Origin: Arthrobacter sunyaminii
GTDB taxonomy: Bacteria > Actinomycetota > Actinomycetes > Actinomycetales > Micrococcaceae
Reading direction: 5' to 3'
Length of the DNA stretch: 64,000 nucleotides
Assembly (NCBI RefSeq): GCF_018866305.1
Contig: NZ_CP076456.1
Coordinates: 3,286,001-3,350,000 of the forward strand
Shown here: positions 1-8,923 of the stretch, in pieces
How the letters are laid out: every line of letters starts with the position of its first letter
Numbering within the stretch: position 1 is the stretch's first letter
The notes under the pieces: generated by a model
The model's database searches: none
The model's input: only the letters and a program-made list of their open reading frames with translations
Told to the model about the DNA's origin: nothing
Made by a program: the position numbers and the translations under genes

Positions 1-278
1 GGGACCAGCTTGACCTTCGGCTGCCGGATTTCCGCTACCGCGCGGTGGATGCCTCAGGAATCGTGGAGCACGAGATCTGTCCTGTCTACACGGCGGTCAC
101 GGACGTAGATCCCGTGCCTGCTGCGGACGAAGTCATGGACTGGAAGTGGGCGGATCCGCTCGCGCTGGCCGAGGCCGTGCGCCTGACCCCATGGGCCTTC
201 AGCCCCTGGCTGGTGCTGCAGTTGCCCCTGCTCTATCCGGAGGTATTCGCGGGCCGCGGTTCCTCCGTGCCGGCATAG
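1..278 (+). CDS. idi: Isopentenyl-diphosphate delta-isomerase, C-terminal part (cut by left edge)
   Basis: The visible reading frame begins at base 3 and ends at the TAG at 276-278, so the start lies outside the window. The 91 or so visible residues match the C-terminal part of type I IPP isomerases: the segment VEHEICPVY, then DEVMDWKWADP and the typical ending TPWAFSPWLVLQ. The enzyme interconverts isopentenyl and dimethylallyl diphosphate in the cytosol, which feeds the polyprenyl and menaquinone genes found later in the window. Its 3' end overlaps the convergent glycosyltransferase gene by 46 bp. Confidence 0.85.
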   Translation, partial: DQLDLRLPDFRYRAVDASGIVEHEICPVYTAVTDVDPVPAADEVMDWKWADPLALAEAVRLTPWAFSPWLVLQLPLLYPEVFAGRGSSVPA

Positions 279-1018
279 GCCGCAAAGGAGAGCCGGCGGG
301 GCCAGCGAACCCACGGCGCTTCAGCGGGCCAGTGTGCCCACAGGGTGTGAAAGGCCCGGCGGAACCGGCGGATGACGTTCGCGGTTCCGATCAGCGCCCG
401 CGGGGCCATGCCCACCACTAAGGTCCGTTCAAAGCGGCACCGGTAGCGCTGGCCCATATGCAGACTGAGGCAGACGTCGTCGTGCATTTCCGTATCGCTG
501 CGGTGCACCTCGGAGCGGATCTCACACCACGCTGAACGGCGCAGGGCGAGGTTGGAGCCGAAGAGCGGCAGATGCCCCATGGCGAGACCCATGGCCAGGT
601 AATAGGACCCGAGGTACAACACACTGAGCACAGCGCCAACCGGCCTGCGGAAGCCGTAGAAGGAGCCGGGCCCGGAGAGCGCCGCGAGGGCGGGATCGGC
701 GCGGAAGGATTGTGCTATCTGCTGAATCCAGTCCGGCGGCAGCACGCAGTCGGCGTCGCACCGCGCAATGATGTCTCCTGTCGCGGCGTCGTAGCCGGCG
801 GCAGCTGCGGCCGGAATTCCGCGTTCCCCCTCAAACACCACGCGGGCACCAAACCGGCGTGCGACGGCGGCGCTGGCATCAGTGCTGTTGTTGTCCACCA
901 CCACGATTTCAAGCGGCGGCACCGATTGTCCGGCGAGGGAGGCCAAGCACCCCTGGAGGGCGGCCGCGTCATTCAAACAGGGGATCACCACGCTGACTGA
1001 GGGCAGGGCGGCAGACAT
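233..1018 (-). CDS. Family 2 glycosyltransferase
   Basis: A 261-residue GT2 (GT-A fold) enzyme. The N-terminus has the classic strand VSVVIPCLND, then EIVVVDNNSTD, and a metal-binding segment DIIARCDADC (DAD in place of DXD) near residue 90. A hydrophobic stretch follows (SVLYLGSYYLAMGLAMG, about residues 131-147), and HDDVCLS later corresponds to the catalytic-base region. It probably moves a sugar from a nucleotide or polyprenyl donor to a lipid or cell-envelope acceptor; the sequence does not reveal which. The gene converges on idi and appears to be a single transcription unit. Confidence 0.8.
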   Translation of the reverse strand: MSAALPSVSVVIPCLNDAAALQGCLASLAGQSVPPLEIVVVDNNSTDASAAVARRFGARVVFEGERGIPAAAAAGYDAATGDIIARCDADCVLPPDWIQQIAQSFRADPALAALSGPGSFYGFRRPVGAVLSVLYLGSYYLAMGLAMGHLPLFGSNLALRRSAWCEIRSEVHRSDTEMHDDVCLSLHMGQRYRCRFERTLVVGMAPRALIGTANVIRRFRRAFHTLWAHWPAEAPWVRWPRRLSFAAYAGTEEPRPANTSG

Positions 1019-1117
1019 GGGGGAAGTCTACCGGGACCGGCATCCGTCTGGGACACGGCGGACCTCCCGGATGCTGCTCGTCTGCCGCCGGGCTGCACGC
1101 TGCGCTACCGTGAATTC

Positions 1118-1756
1118 ATGATTGACGCCCTCCTCCGCCGTCCCGCGGGTTCCGGAGAGTTCTTCGCTGACGGGGTGCGCCTGGCCGTCCTGTTCAGCCT
1201 CGCTGCAGCTCTCCTCTGGTACGGCCCGGTGGACGTGGCCCTGTTTTTCCTCGTTCTGGGGGGAACGCTGGTCTCACGTTCCCTGAACATCTCCCGGCTT
1301 TTTGACGGGCTCTACGGGCTGACGCTGCTGGCCGCGGCATGGAGCAGCGTCCTGGACGTGTACGCGCGGGTGGGCTGGTGGGACCTTCCGGTGCACTTCG
1401 CCGCCACCGGTGTCATAGCCGGCATGACGTACTTCCTGCTGTCCCGCCTCGGTGTGATTTCCGTTCCCGAGCGTCGCCCCGCGCCTCCCGCAGCCCGGCT
1501 GGCCGTGCCGGTGCTCGTTTTCGCCCTGGGGCTGGCCGTGAGCGTGTTGTGGGAACTGGGCGAGTGGTGGGGCAACTCCTTTGTGGACGCCGCCATCAAC
1601 GTGGGCTACCAGGACACCATGGGTGACCTGGTAGCCGGCGGATTGGGCTCGCTGCTCGCCGGCGTCGTGATGGATCAGATGATCCGGCGGAACCCGGAAT
1701 CAGCAGCTCAAGCATCAGGTGCCGGTTCGCCGCTGCAGCGCCGCCTCCACCGCTGA
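1118..1756 (+). CDS. YjdF/DUF2238-like integral membrane protein
   Basis: A 212-residue protein with about five or six hydrophobic segments. It carries the pattern WDLPVHFAATGVIAG, then LWELGEWW and GYQDTMGDLVAGGLGSL, which resembles the conserved Trp/His/Glu/Asp residues of the YjdF (DUF2238) family. No biochemical role is established for that family. The start is the ATG at 1118. The last 42 bases overlap the end of the convergent ABC permease gene. Confidence 0.6.
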   Translation: MIDALLRRPAGSGEFFADGVRLAVLFSLAAALLWYGPVDVALFFLVLGGTLVSRSLNISRLFDGLYGLTLLAAAWSSVLDVYARVGWWDLPVHFAATGVIAGMTYFLLSRLGVISVPERRPAPPAARLAVPVLVFALGLAVSVLWELGEWWGNSFVDAAINVGYQDTMGDLVAGGLGSLLAGVVMDQMIRRNPESAAQASGAGSPLQRRLHR

Positions 1757-2497
1757 TACCAGCGCGTAAAGCACGATCGACGCAAGGGTCACGACGACGA
1801 CGCCGGCCCAGACCTGGTCATACCGGGCACGGGAAACGGCTGACACGATCCCGTAGCCTATCCCCTGGCCGGTTGCCAGCCATTCGGCCAGCAGCGCTCC
1901 CGTCAGTGCTCCCGGAATCGACACCCGCAGAGCCGTGAAAAAAGCCGGCGCAGCGGAGGGCAGTGCCACCTTCCGGAAGGCGTCCAGCCGGCTGCCGCCG
2001 TAGACCTGGACAACCTCCAGCATGGCCGGCGAGGCAGATCGAAGTCCGAACACCATCGTGACCAGTGCAGGGAAGAGCACCACGATGCCGCCCATGGCAG
2101 CCACTGCGGCTTCCTGCCGGCCAAAAATCAGGATGATCATGGGTGCCAGCGCCACCAGCGGCACCGACCGAAGAAGCATGGCCAGGGGCATCAGGGCTTG
2201 TTCCACTCCTCGGAAGACCGTGAAAAGGCAGGCCACGACGGCGGCGGCGAGCATTCCCGCGGCGAACCCCATTCCGGCGTCCAGCAGGGTCTGGCCCAGC
2301 TGCCCCATGATGAGGGCCCGGTTTTCCGCTGAATCCGGATCACGGAGCAAATAGCTGTAAACGTCCCAGGGACCCTTGCCGATGTAGGCCGAAACCTCGA
2401 AAACGCGCAGCAGCCCAACCCACAGCGCTCCGACAACGGCCAGGGACAGGACAAGGCCAAACAGCATCTTCCCCGTAGACCGGAGCACCCCGCGCAT
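1715..2497 (-). CDS. ABC transporter permease (second permease of NMT1/THI5-type importer)
   Basis: A membrane-spanning permease of the BPD_transp_1 family with the coupling loop EVVQVYGGSRLDAFRKVALPSAAP (EAA motif) in its second half. I chose the ATG at 2497, giving 260 residues, because it overlaps the stop of the upstream permease gene (TGATG) and has GGAGGG a few bases before it; an in-frame TTG at 2530 is the alternative. It is the last gene of a four-gene importer operon. Two different permeases suggest that a heterodimer forms the channel. Confidence 0.85.
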   Translation of the reverse strand: MRGVLRSTGKMLFGLVLSLAVVGALWVGLLRVFEVSAYIGKGPWDVYSYLLRDPDSAENRALIMGQLGQTLLDAGMGFAAGMLAAAVVACLFTVFRGVEQALMPLAMLLRSVPLVALAPMIILIFGRQEAAVAAMGGIVVLFPALVTMVFGLRSASPAMLEVVQVYGGSRLDAFRKVALPSAAPAFFTALRVSIPGALTGALLAEWLATGQGIGYGIVSAVSRARYDQVWAGVVVVTLASIVLYALVSAVEAALQRRTGT

Positions 2498-3315
2498 CAG
2501 GACCCTCCGGCCCGGACGCCGGAAGCCCAAGGTGCAGCGAACCGGGAGAGGAGTCCCAGCACGGCGTACGCTCCCCCGGCCAGGGCGGCACAGGCAAAGG
2601 CAATTCCCCAGACCCGGGCTACTTCCAGGGTCTGTTGGGCGTTGACCATTGCCGGTCCCAGCCCGCGGTCCACTCCCCCGACATACTCGCCCAGGATGGC
2701 GCCCAGCAACGCGGCCGGGGCCGCGATTTTAAAGGCCGCCAAGACCGCCGGGAGGGCCGCAATGATGCGGACTTTCAGGAGTTGGTGGATCCTGCGGCCG
2801 CCGAACACCGCCACAATATCCAGGCAGGACCGGTCGGCCGCCTTCAACCCGGCGAGGGCACTGACCATAGTGGTGAAGAAGACGGACAGGGCAGCCAGTG
2901 CTACGGCGGTGCCTGAGGGATCACCGGAGCGCGGAGGTCCCAGGACGATGAAGATCACCGGGCCAACGGCCACCACCGGCAGGCAGTAACTAATGACGGC
3001 CAGCTGCGTTGCCAGGCGTTCCAGCGGCGGAACCAGCAGCACCAGGAACGCCAACAGCAAAGCCAGGGCGTTGCCCCACGCGTAGCCGGCACCGGCTTCG
3101 AGCAGGGTCACTGCGGCGTTCCGCCAGTAAAACCCCCATCCGTCAGCTCCCATTTGGCTCAGCACCTGCCAGGGTGTGGGTATGGCTCCTGTGCCGCCCC
3201 CGGCCGGGGCCCCGACACCGCGCAGGAATGTGGCGGCGCCGATCCACCACAGCGCCAGTGCAGCGCCCGCCCCGGACAGGCCCACGGCCCAATGCGGAAG
3301 CTGTAGGCGTCTCAC
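2497..3315 (-). CDS. ABC transporter permease (first permease of NMT1/THI5-type importer)
   Basis: A 272-residue BPD_transp_1 permease, related to SsuC/ThiX/RibX-type proteins, with several transmembrane segments. The EAA loop reads [25 protein letters not shown]. The GTG start at 3315 overlaps the TGA of the ATPase gene (GTGA), a sign of translational coupling. Together with the second permease it should form the membrane pore for the substrate captured by the lipoprotein at 4167-5228. Confidence 0.85.
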   Translation of the reverse strand: MRRLQLPHWAVGLSGAGAALALWWIGAATFLRGVGAPAGGGTGAIPTPWQVLSQMGADGWGFYWRNAAVTLLEAGAGYAWGNALALLLAFLVLLVPPLERLATQLAVISYCLPVVAVGPVIFIVLGPPRSGDPSGTAVALAALSVFFTTMVSALAGLKAADRSCLDIVAVFGGRRIHQLLKVRIIAALPAVLAAFKIAAPAALLGAILGEYVGGVDRGLGPAMVNAQQTLEVARVWGIAFACAALAGGAYAVLGLLSRFAAPWASGVRAGGS

Positions 3316-4166
3316 GGGGTCTCCCCGGACGCCGGACCGCTGAACAGCAGTTCTGAAGCATGGTCATGCAGGGCGTGGAATTCAGGGGTGCGCATCATGT
3401 CCGGAGTGCGCGGCCGCGGCAGGTCCACGGTGATGACTTCCTTGATCCGTCCCGGCCGTGGGCTCATGACCGCAACGGTGTCAGAGAGGAAAATGGCTTC
3501 GGAGATACCGTGGGTGACCATCAGCGTGGTGGCAGGTTTCTCGGTCCAGATTCGCAGCAGTTCCAGGTTTAGCCGCTGGCGGGTCATGTCATCCAGTGCT
3601 CCGAAGGGTTCATCCAGGAGCAGCACGGACGGTTTCAGGACCAGGGCCCGCGCAATCGAGACGCGCTGGCGCATTCCGCCGGAAAGCTGTGCCGGGCGGG
3701 CCTTCTCAAACCCGTTCAGCCCCACGAGGCTGATCAGTTCACGGATATACGCGTCATCAGCGGGCAGCCCCGAGACTTCGAGCGGCAGCCGGATGTTGGT
3801 GTAGACGCTGCGCCACGGCAACAGGGCCGAATCCTGGAAGGCGATGCCCAGTTCGTGTCCGCGGCGAAGATCCTGCGGGGATTTTCCGTCCACCAGCACT
3901 TCACCGGTGGTGGGGGTTTCCAGCCCGGCCAGGATCCGGAGCACGGTGGATTTGCCGCAGCCGGATGGTCCGAGCAGAGAGAGGAACGAGCCCCGTTCGG
4001 TCATGAGATTGGCAGCTTCCAGAGCCGTGACCTTCTGCCGGCCGGAGATGAAGGTCTTGCCCAGGTCTGCGAGCCGGATTCCCGTTCCTGACCGGGACTC
4101 CGCGGATTCCGGTTGCACCAATGTGCCTGCGGGCGGCACTGCGGCAGCCACGAAGTCCCGGCGCAA
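3312..4166 (-). CDS. ABC transporter ATP-binding protein (NMT1/THI5-type importer)
   Basis: This 284-residue ATPase has Walker [11 protein letters not shown]-loop [12 protein letters not shown], signature [15 protein letters not shown], Walker [12 protein letters not shown] and the switch histidine in MVTHGISEA. It belongs to the SsuB/TauB/ThiZ group and powers the importer in this operon. The longest frame begins with TTG at 4166, directly after the TAA of the binding-protein gene; the real start may be one of the GTG codons a few residues downstream, since the first 25-30 residues are not conserved domain. Confidence 0.9.
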   Translation of the reverse strand: MRRDFVAAAVPPAGTLVQPESAESRSGTGIRLADLGKTFISGRQKVTALEAANLMTERGSFLSLLGPSGCGKSTVLRILAGLETPTTGEVLVDGKSPQDLRRGHELGIAFQDSALLPWRSVYTNIRLPLEVSGLPADDAYIRELISLVGLNGFEKARPAQLSGGMRQRVSIARALVLKPSVLLLDEPFGALDDMTRQRLNLELLRIWTEKPATTLMVTHGISEAIFLSDTVAVMSPRPGRIKEVITVDLPRPRTPDMMRTPEFHALHDHASELLFSGPASGETP

Positions 4167-5228
4167 TTACTTCAGCTCCGGGTTTTCTTCGTAAACCTCC
4201 GCCAGCAGGCTCATGTCAAAGACATCTTCGGCAGCGAGGTCATAGCCGGCCAGCTTCAGGATCGAGAGGTTCTCTTCGATCAGGGAATCAGAGATGGTGA
4301 AGAGACCATTGGTTTCGGTCTCCTCGGTAACCACCAGCTTGGTGTTCTGCTCTTCGGCCTGCATCTTCTCCTTGGCCATGTCCAGGTTCAGGTCGGCGCC
4401 GTAGACTTCCACAGCCAGACGTGCCGATTCCTCCGCATCCGCCACGGCGTCCTTCCAGCCGCGCAGTGTGGCACGCAGGAAATCCTTGAGCTCTTCGCGG
4501 CGGTCCGCGATGCTCTCATCCGTGGTGACAAAGCTCTCCGCAACAAAGGGCAGTCCGTTGTCCGCGAAGGGCAGCACTGCCGTCGCGTGGCCGGCCAGTT
4601 CCAGGGTCAGCACCTCGTTGGTCAGGTAACCGAAGAAGCCGTCCACATCGCCGTTGACGAGAGGCTGGGGATCATATTGGACCGGCACCTTCTCGACCGT
4701 CCCGGCATCGATGCCGTTGACTTCCAGCAGAGCGTCGAACAGGGTCTCGTTGACCCCGGCCTGCACACCTATCCGCTGGCCTAACAGGTCTTCCGGGGCG
4801 GTTATCGGGTTGCCGTCCAAAGAAATGATGACAAACGGATTCTTCTGGTACGTGGTGCCGATGATTTTCAGCGGCGCGTCTTCCTCCATAATGACCGGTG
4901 CAACACCCATGGGGCTCGAGGTGCCCACCAGGGCCCCGCCGGAAAGGAGCATGGTTTCCGTGGACGTGCCGCCCGGTCCGCCGGCAATCAGGTTCAGCTC
5001 GCTGAAGCCCTCCTCGGCGTAGTAACCGTTCGCGTCGGCGAAGTATTCTCCGGCGAACTCCGCGTTCTTGATCCAGGACAGGTTCATGTCCAGGGTGCCG
5101 TAGTCGCCGGCATCTGTGCCGGCCTCCGCCTCGGACCCCGTGCAGGCGGTGACCATAAGCAGGCTGGATGCGGCCAGAGCGGCAAGGGCTGGCGTGAAAC
5201 GTCGTGTTGGCCGGGAGGTAAGGCTCAT
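4167..5228 (-). CDS. NMT1/THI5-like substrate-binding lipoprotein
   Basis: A 353-residue lipoprotein. The signal sequence ends in the lipobox LLMVTAC (Cys about residue 29). The mature part has the NMT1/THI5 features WIKNAEFAGEYFADANGYYAEEG and AGGPGGTSTETMLLSGGALVG. This family binds thiamine precursors (hydroxymethylpyrimidine), riboflavin, sulfonates or related aromatics, and the substrate cannot be told here. It is the first gene of the importer operon, so the operon promoter lies in 5229-5330. I saw no thiamine, FMN or other recognisable riboswitch in that leader. Confidence 0.85.
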   Translation of the reverse strand: MSLTSRPTRRFTPALAALAASSLLMVTACTGSEAEAGTDAGDYGTLDMNLSWIKNAEFAGEYFADANGYYAEEGFSELNLIAGGPGGTSTETMLLSGGALVGTSSPMGVAPVIMEEDAPLKIIGTTYQKNPFVIISLDGNPITAPEDLLGQRIGVQAGVNETLFDALLEVNGIDAGTVEKVPVQYDPQPLVNGDVDGFFGYLTNEVLTLELAGHATAVLPFADNGLPFVAESFVTTDESIADRREELKDFLRATLRGWKDAVADAEESARLAVEVYGADLNLDMAKEKMQAEEQNTKLVVTEETETNGLFTISDSLIEENLSILKLAGYDLAAEDVFDMSLLAEVYEENPELK

Positions 5229-5376
5229 CGGTATCAGGCTTTCCGTAGGCGAATAAGTCCTGAGCCTAGGAACGCATTGTTACCACCGGCGTACTTTCCT
5301 CGTTACGTTGCGGTAAACGGGCAGGCCGGCGCTTGCGCCCCGCCCGTCCGTGCCCGTTGAATCCGCGGCCAGGCAC

Positions 5377-5416
5377 AAAAAAGTCCGGACGGGGCCCTGC
5401 GCCCCGTCCGGACTTT
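5377..5416 (-). terminator. Rho-independent terminator after terC
   Basis: The inverted repeat AGTCCGGACGGGGC / GCCCCGTCCGGACT has a short loop. On the minus strand it is followed by a run of six T residues, which suits termination of terC reading leftward. It sits 34 bp beyond the terC stop. Confidence 0.85.
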
Positions 5417-5449
5417 GATCCTGCTGTGCGGTTACTCGCTGATGTACTT

Positions 5450-6637
5450 CTACTTGCTGATGTACTTCGCGTGCGCCTCGTGCGCCCGGGCTACCTCTGC
5501 CCGGATCTCCTCGATGTCCTTGACCTTGTTCCGGTACTTGAGGTCCATCCCGGCGATCTGCCGTTCTTCCTCGCAGAGCGCGGTGTAGATACGTTCCCGT
5601 TCGCCTTCATCCGTCGTGTAGGTCAGGTCCAGGTAGGCGTTGGCGTGGCGGCGGGCATTGTTCACGGCCGTTTGGGCCTTGCCGGCCGGGCTGACCAGCG
5701 ACGCGATGATCGTGACCGTCAGGACCCCGATGATCACACCGAGGGACAGTCCCGTGCCGATCTCGATGACCTCCACATGCTCACCGTTGTTGATGAACCA
5801 CAGCGTGTTTTCGTGCAGTGCATGCAGCACCAGCTTCACGCCGATGAAGGCGAGAATGGCGGCCAGACCGTAGGAAAGGTAGATCAGGCGGTCCAGCAGC
5901 CCGTCGATGAGGAAGTAGAGCTGGCGCAGGCCCATCAGGGAGAACGCGGTGGCGGTGAAGACAATGAACGTGCTCTGGGTCAGGCCGAAGATGGCCGGAA
6001 TGGAGTCCAGGGCGAAGAGAATATCGGTTCCGCCGATGGCCACCATGACCAGCAGCATGGGGGTGAGGACCTTCTTGCCGTTCTCCACCGTGACGAGCTT
6101 GTCGCCGTCGTAATGGTCGGTGGTGGGCAGCACACGTTTGGCGATGCGGATGATGAAGTTGTTTGCCTCATCCTTTTCGCTGTTCTCGGGCTTGAGCAGA
6201 TTGCCGGCCGTGATCAGCAGGATCAGGCCGAACAGGTAGAAGATCCACGAGAAGGAGTTGATCAGCGCCGCGCCCAGGAAGATGAACCCGGTCCGCGCGA
6301 TCAGGGCGAAGACGATGCCGAAGAGCAGCACCTTCTGCTGGTCTTCGCGGGGCACCCGGAAGCTGGCCATGATGATGAGGAAGACAAAGAGGTTGTCCAC
6401 TGAGAGAGCCTTCTCAGTGATGTATCCGGCGAAATACTCACTGCCGGCGGTGGCTCCGCCGAAGACCAGGACCAGGACGCCGAAGACGAGCGCCAGACCC
6501 ACGTAGATGGAAGACCAGACAGCGGCTTCCTTGAGCGTGGGAATATGCGCCTTGCGGATGTGGAAGAAATAATCGAAGGCCAGCAGGCCCAGAATGACGG
6601 CAATCGTCACTCCCCAGATCAAGGGGGAAACAGTCAT
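5450..6637 (-). CDS. terC: TerC/Alx-family membrane protein (probable manganese exporter)
   Basis: This 395-residue protein has about eight or nine membrane segments. The first conserved half contains the acidic motif EKALSVDNLFVF and the second half GGTDILFALDSIPAIFG, the two Asp-rich signatures of TerC proteins. The C-terminal 65 residues are a charged cytoplasmic tail typical of actinobacterial members. TerC/Alx relatives export manganese and are linked to metalation of exported proteins; tellurite resistance is the historical name. The start is the ATG at 6637. A probable yybP-ykoY manganese riboswitch lies directly upstream, which supports the metal role. Confidence 0.9.
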   Translation of the reverse strand: MTVSPLIWGVTIAVILGLLAFDYFFHIRKAHIPTLKEAAVWSSIYVGLALVFGVLVLVFGGATAGSEYFAGYITEKALSVDNLFVFLIIMASFRVPREDQQKVLLFGIVFALIARTGFIFLGAALINSFSWIFYLFGLILLITAGNLLKPENSEKDEANNFIIRIAKRVLPTTDHYDGDKLVTVENGKKVLTPMLLVMVAIGGTDILFALDSIPAIFGLTQSTFIVFTATAFSLMGLRQLYFLIDGLLDRLIYLSYGLAAILAFIGVKLVLHALHENTLWFINNGEHVEVIEIGTGLSLGVIIGVLTVTIIASLVSPAGKAQTAVNNARRHANAYLDLTYTTDEGERERIYTALCEEERQIAGMDLKYRNKVKDIEEIRAEVARAHEAHAKYISK

Positions 6638-6645
6638 GGAAGTCC

Positions 6646-6778
6646 GCTTTCGTAGGGTCGTCAGAGAACCATAGGTCTCTCCGGCAACCCTGAACAGGTG
6701 CCCGCTGCATCCGGCGGGGGCATCGGTGCCCAGCGTGTTGACGGATAACGGCGAGGTGGATACTCCCCTACGAAGGGA
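6646..6778 (-). promoter_or_regulatory. Probable yybP-ykoY (manganese) riboswitch upstream of terC
   Basis: On the minus strand the leader starts with CTTCGTAGGGGAGTATCC and ends with GGAGAGACC, a second hairpin, then CCCTACGAA. The outer stem TTCGTAGGG / CCCTACGAA (6766-6774 with 6649-6657) closes a roughly 130-nt element. GGGGAGTA and GAGAGACC are, from memory, the two conserved blocks of the yybP-ykoY class, which senses Mn2+ and very often precedes TerC-family genes. I did not compute a covariance score. Confidence 0.75.
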
Positions 6779-6801
6779 TCAGTCTAACGGGTTTGGAAGC
6801 G

Positions 6802-7437
6802 TTACTGCCACTCATTGTTCGCGGGGATCTCCAGAAGCGGCAGGTCAGCCGGGGTGTCAACGTCCAAACCGTCAGAAAGATCAGAGCAGTTGACGACGTC
6901 GATCAGTGAGGGATTGGCGTGCAGGTACGCTCTGGCGCCGGCGTCTCCAGCCGCCGTCTTCGCCGCAGCGGCGGCCAGGACCGGGTCAAAGACCAGCGGA
7001 TGGCCGCGGCGAAGATCGGCTGACCCGGGCTGCCGGTAGCCGGCGGCGGTGATACGGCCGGGTTGATGGCGTGCAATCAACCGGCCGACGACGGCGGCGC
7101 TCACCCCGGGCTGGTCGCCGAGTGCCACCAGCAGCGCTTGTGCGCCGGGGTGGTCCGCCAGCGCGGCGTTGACGCCTCGGCTAAAGGAGGATCCCAGTCC
7201 GGTTTCCCAGGACGGGTTGGTAACTATTCCGGCCCGGTCCAGCCGCGCATGGGCCAGCACCCGGTCGGCTTGGGCCCCAAGGACCACGGTAATGTCAGTG
7301 CAGCCGCCGCTGCGAAGCTGCGTGAGGATGTGTTCAATCAGCGGTCTGCCCCGGAAGGACAGCAGTGCTTTGGTGCCCAGACCCAAACGGGTGCCCGCCC
7401 CGGCAGCCAGCACAAGGCCAACCACCGGGACGGGCAC
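6802..7437 (-). CDS. MobA/MocA-like nucleotidyltransferase
   Basis: This 211-residue protein starts with the nucleotidyltransferase loop VVGLVLAAGAGTRLGLGTKALL (GxGxRxG, Lys) and has the metal-binding segment LLVALGDQPG. The pattern matches MocA-type molybdenum cofactor cytidylyltransferases and relatives that handle molybdopterin or hydroxylase maturation. No molybdoenzyme gene is nearby, so the nucleotide and acceptor are inferred from family only. The GTG start at 7437 lies just after the stop of the DUF4193 gene, so the two are probably cotranscribed. Confidence 0.75.
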   Translation of the reverse strand: MPVPVVGLVLAAGAGTRLGLGTKALLSFRGRPLIEHILTQLRSGGCTDITVVLGAQADRVLAHARLDRAGIVTNPSWETGLGSSFSRGVNAALADHPGAQALLVALGDQPGVSAAVVGRLIARHQPGRITAAGYRQPGSADLRRGHPLVFDPVLAAAAAKTAAGDAGARAYLHANPSLIDVVNCSDLSDGLDVDTPADLPLLEIPANNEWQ

Positions 7438-7441
7438 GATG

Positions 7442-7747
7442 TCAGCCTTCGCAGTCAGAGCAGTACTTCATGCCGTTCTTTTCCAGGGCCACCTGGGAGC
7501 GGTGGCGGACCAGGAAGCAGGAGGCGCAGGTGAATTCGTCGTCCTGCGCCGGAACCACGCGGACCAGCAGTTCCTCGCCGGAGAGGTCAGCGCCGGGGAG
7601 TTCAAAACTCTCCGCGGCCTCCGTTTCATCAACGTCTACGGCGGTGGCGGACGGGGTCACACTGCGCTGGGCCTGCAGTTCTTCAAGGGACGCGGTGGAT
7701 GCTCCGTCGTCCTCGGTCTTGCGCGGTGCGTCGTAATCTGTCGCCAT
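7442..7747 (-). CDS. DUF4193 family protein (small actinobacterial zinc-ribbon-like protein)
   Basis: A 101-residue acidic protein with the start MATDYDAPRKTEDD and a C-terminal four-cysteine arrangement, CASC then CSDC, typical of the actinobacterial DUF4193 family. The spacing suggests one bound zinc. The function is unknown; in many actinobacteria relatives lie near core metabolism or transcription genes. It is followed after 4 bp by the nucleotidyltransferase gene. Confidence 0.85.
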   Translation of the reverse strand: MATDYDAPRKTEDDGASTASLEELQAQRSVTPSATAVDVDETEAAESFELPGADLSGEELLVRVVPAQDDEFTCASCFLVRHRSQVALEKNGMKYCSDCEG

Positions 7748-7935
7748 CTTCCTTGGCTCACACTCCTATTTTCAGCTCATTGTCGGATCCGGCCTTGATC
7801 GTAACGGATGGACGGCAACTCCCCTGCCTCCAAGGGCAACAATCCGGACATATTCGCCGCAGGCCGAATCAGGTGCAGCCCGCCGTACGCCCAGGGCAGG
7901 TCCGGCACCCTGCCGCGCCGGCCCCGGGCATGCCA

Positions 7936-7965
7936 AAGGGGCGCCCCGTTTCCGGAACGCCCCTT
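7936..7965 (-). terminator. Probable terminator after the YtxH-like gene
   Basis: The inverted repeat AAGGGGCG / CGCCCCTT has further pairing inside. It lies 21 bp beyond the stop of the leftward gene at 7987. There is only a short T run, so efficiency is uncertain. Confidence 0.55.
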
Positions 7966-7986
7966 CGAATTATCCGTGTAGTTTGG

Positions 7987-8355
7987 CTACGGCTTCTTGG
8001 GCTCGGGCTGCACTTCGGCCGGAGCCATGGTGTGGTTACCACCCGTGGTGAAGGATCCGTTGGAAGCGGAGCCGGTTCCGCTCGCTTCAGCGGGCTTGGA
8101 AGCGGACGAGCCTGCCGATGAGGCGGGCTTACCGGAATCCGATGAATGCGAGACCTTGTCCTTGGCAGTGGAAGTAACCTCGGACACCTTCTCCTGCAGT
8201 CCGGGTGCCTTTTCCTTTGCCCACTCCGTGCCGTGGGAAACAGTTTCCTGGACCTTGGGGTCCTTCCAAAGTTCCATCAGCTTTTCGCGGCCGGCCTTGG
8301 AACCGAGCAGGTAGCCAACGCCTGCGCCGGCCAGAAATACGAACTTCTTAACCAT
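7987..8355 (-). CDS. YtxH-like small membrane-anchored protein
   Basis: I place the start at the ATG at 8355, preceded by GAGGAG at good spacing, giving 122 residues. The N-terminus MVKKFVFLAGAGVGYLLGSKAGREKL is a short membrane anchor with the glycine pattern of YtxH-like proteins. The middle is a charged helix and the last 50 residues are a Ser/Ala/Gly/Lys-rich disordered tail. Such proteins are often stress-induced. No partner is indicated by the neighbours. Confidence 0.7.
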   Translation of the reverse strand: MVKKFVFLAGAGVGYLLGSKAGREKLMELWKDPKVQETVSHGTEWAKEKAPGLQEKVSEVTSTAKDKVSHSSDSGKPASSAGSSASKPAEASGTGSASNGSFTTGGNHTMAPAEVQPEPKKP

Positions 8356-8488
8356 GGTGCTCCTCATTCCTGCCCCCGTGAGGGGCATTGCGAATACCGT
8401 CTGGGTGTTCATACGCACACTACCGCCGGAAGCGGAAGAATCAACAGCAACCTTACTATGTCCGGACCGGTTCCGCGTACCGGTGTGC

Positions 8489-8923
8489 CTAGCTGCCCAT
8501 CAGGCGGGACCGGATGAGGAACCGCTTGCCCTCCGGAGCTTCGACAGAGAAGCCGCTCCCCCGGCCCGGGACCACGTCGACCGTAAGGTGAGTGTGCTTC
8601 CAGTACTCGAACTGCTCCAGGGACATCCAGAAGTCCAGTTGTTCCCCGGGCGCCACTTCAAAGGTCCCCAGCAACACATCCGCTTCAGAGGTGATGAAGT
8701 CCCCGGCCGGATAGCACATCGGTGATGAGCCGTCGCAGCAGCCGCCCGATTGATGGAACATCAGCGGGCCGTGCTGTTCCCGCAGCTGCAGCAGGAGCTC
8801 CTGCGCAGCAGGCGTCAACGCCACCCGGGAAAAGTTCTCCCCGGGCAGCGTGACGGCGGCCTCCAGCGCCTCTGCAGACACGATGGCGGCGCGGTTGGAG
8901 CCTGCTTCCTGGTTTGCAGCCAT
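8489..8923 (-). CDS. DUF779 domain protein (acetaldehyde/ethanol operon)
   Basis: This 144-residue protein has GPLMFHQSGGCCDGSSPMCYP and QFEYWKHTHLTVDV, hallmarks of DUF779 (AcoX-like small protein family). Members are regularly encoded beside acetaldehyde dehydrogenases; their function is not established. The ATG at 8923 overlaps the TGA of adhP (ATGA). Position and coupling make it part of the alcohol/aldehyde operon that begins with the aldehyde dehydrogenase at 11526. Confidence 0.85.
   Translation of the reverse strand: MAANQEAGSNRAAIVSAEALEAAVTLPGENFSRVALTPAAQELLLQLREQHGPLMFHQSGGCCDGSSPMCYPAGDFITSEADVLLGTFEVAPGEQLDFWMSLEQFEYWKHTHLTVDVVPGRGSGFSVEAPEGKRFLIRSRLMGS

Noticed and set aside
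5229..5330. Possible thiamine or FMN riboswitch before the NMT1/THI5-type importer
   Set aside because: I looked for the conserved TPP blocks (CTGAGA, then ACCTGA) and FMN-like blocks in the leader and found neither.
5333..6403. A 356-codon open frame on the plus strand opposite terC
   Set aside because: It is an antisense frame with low-complexity Asp/Gln/Arg content, and the terC frame on the other strand has clear family motifs.
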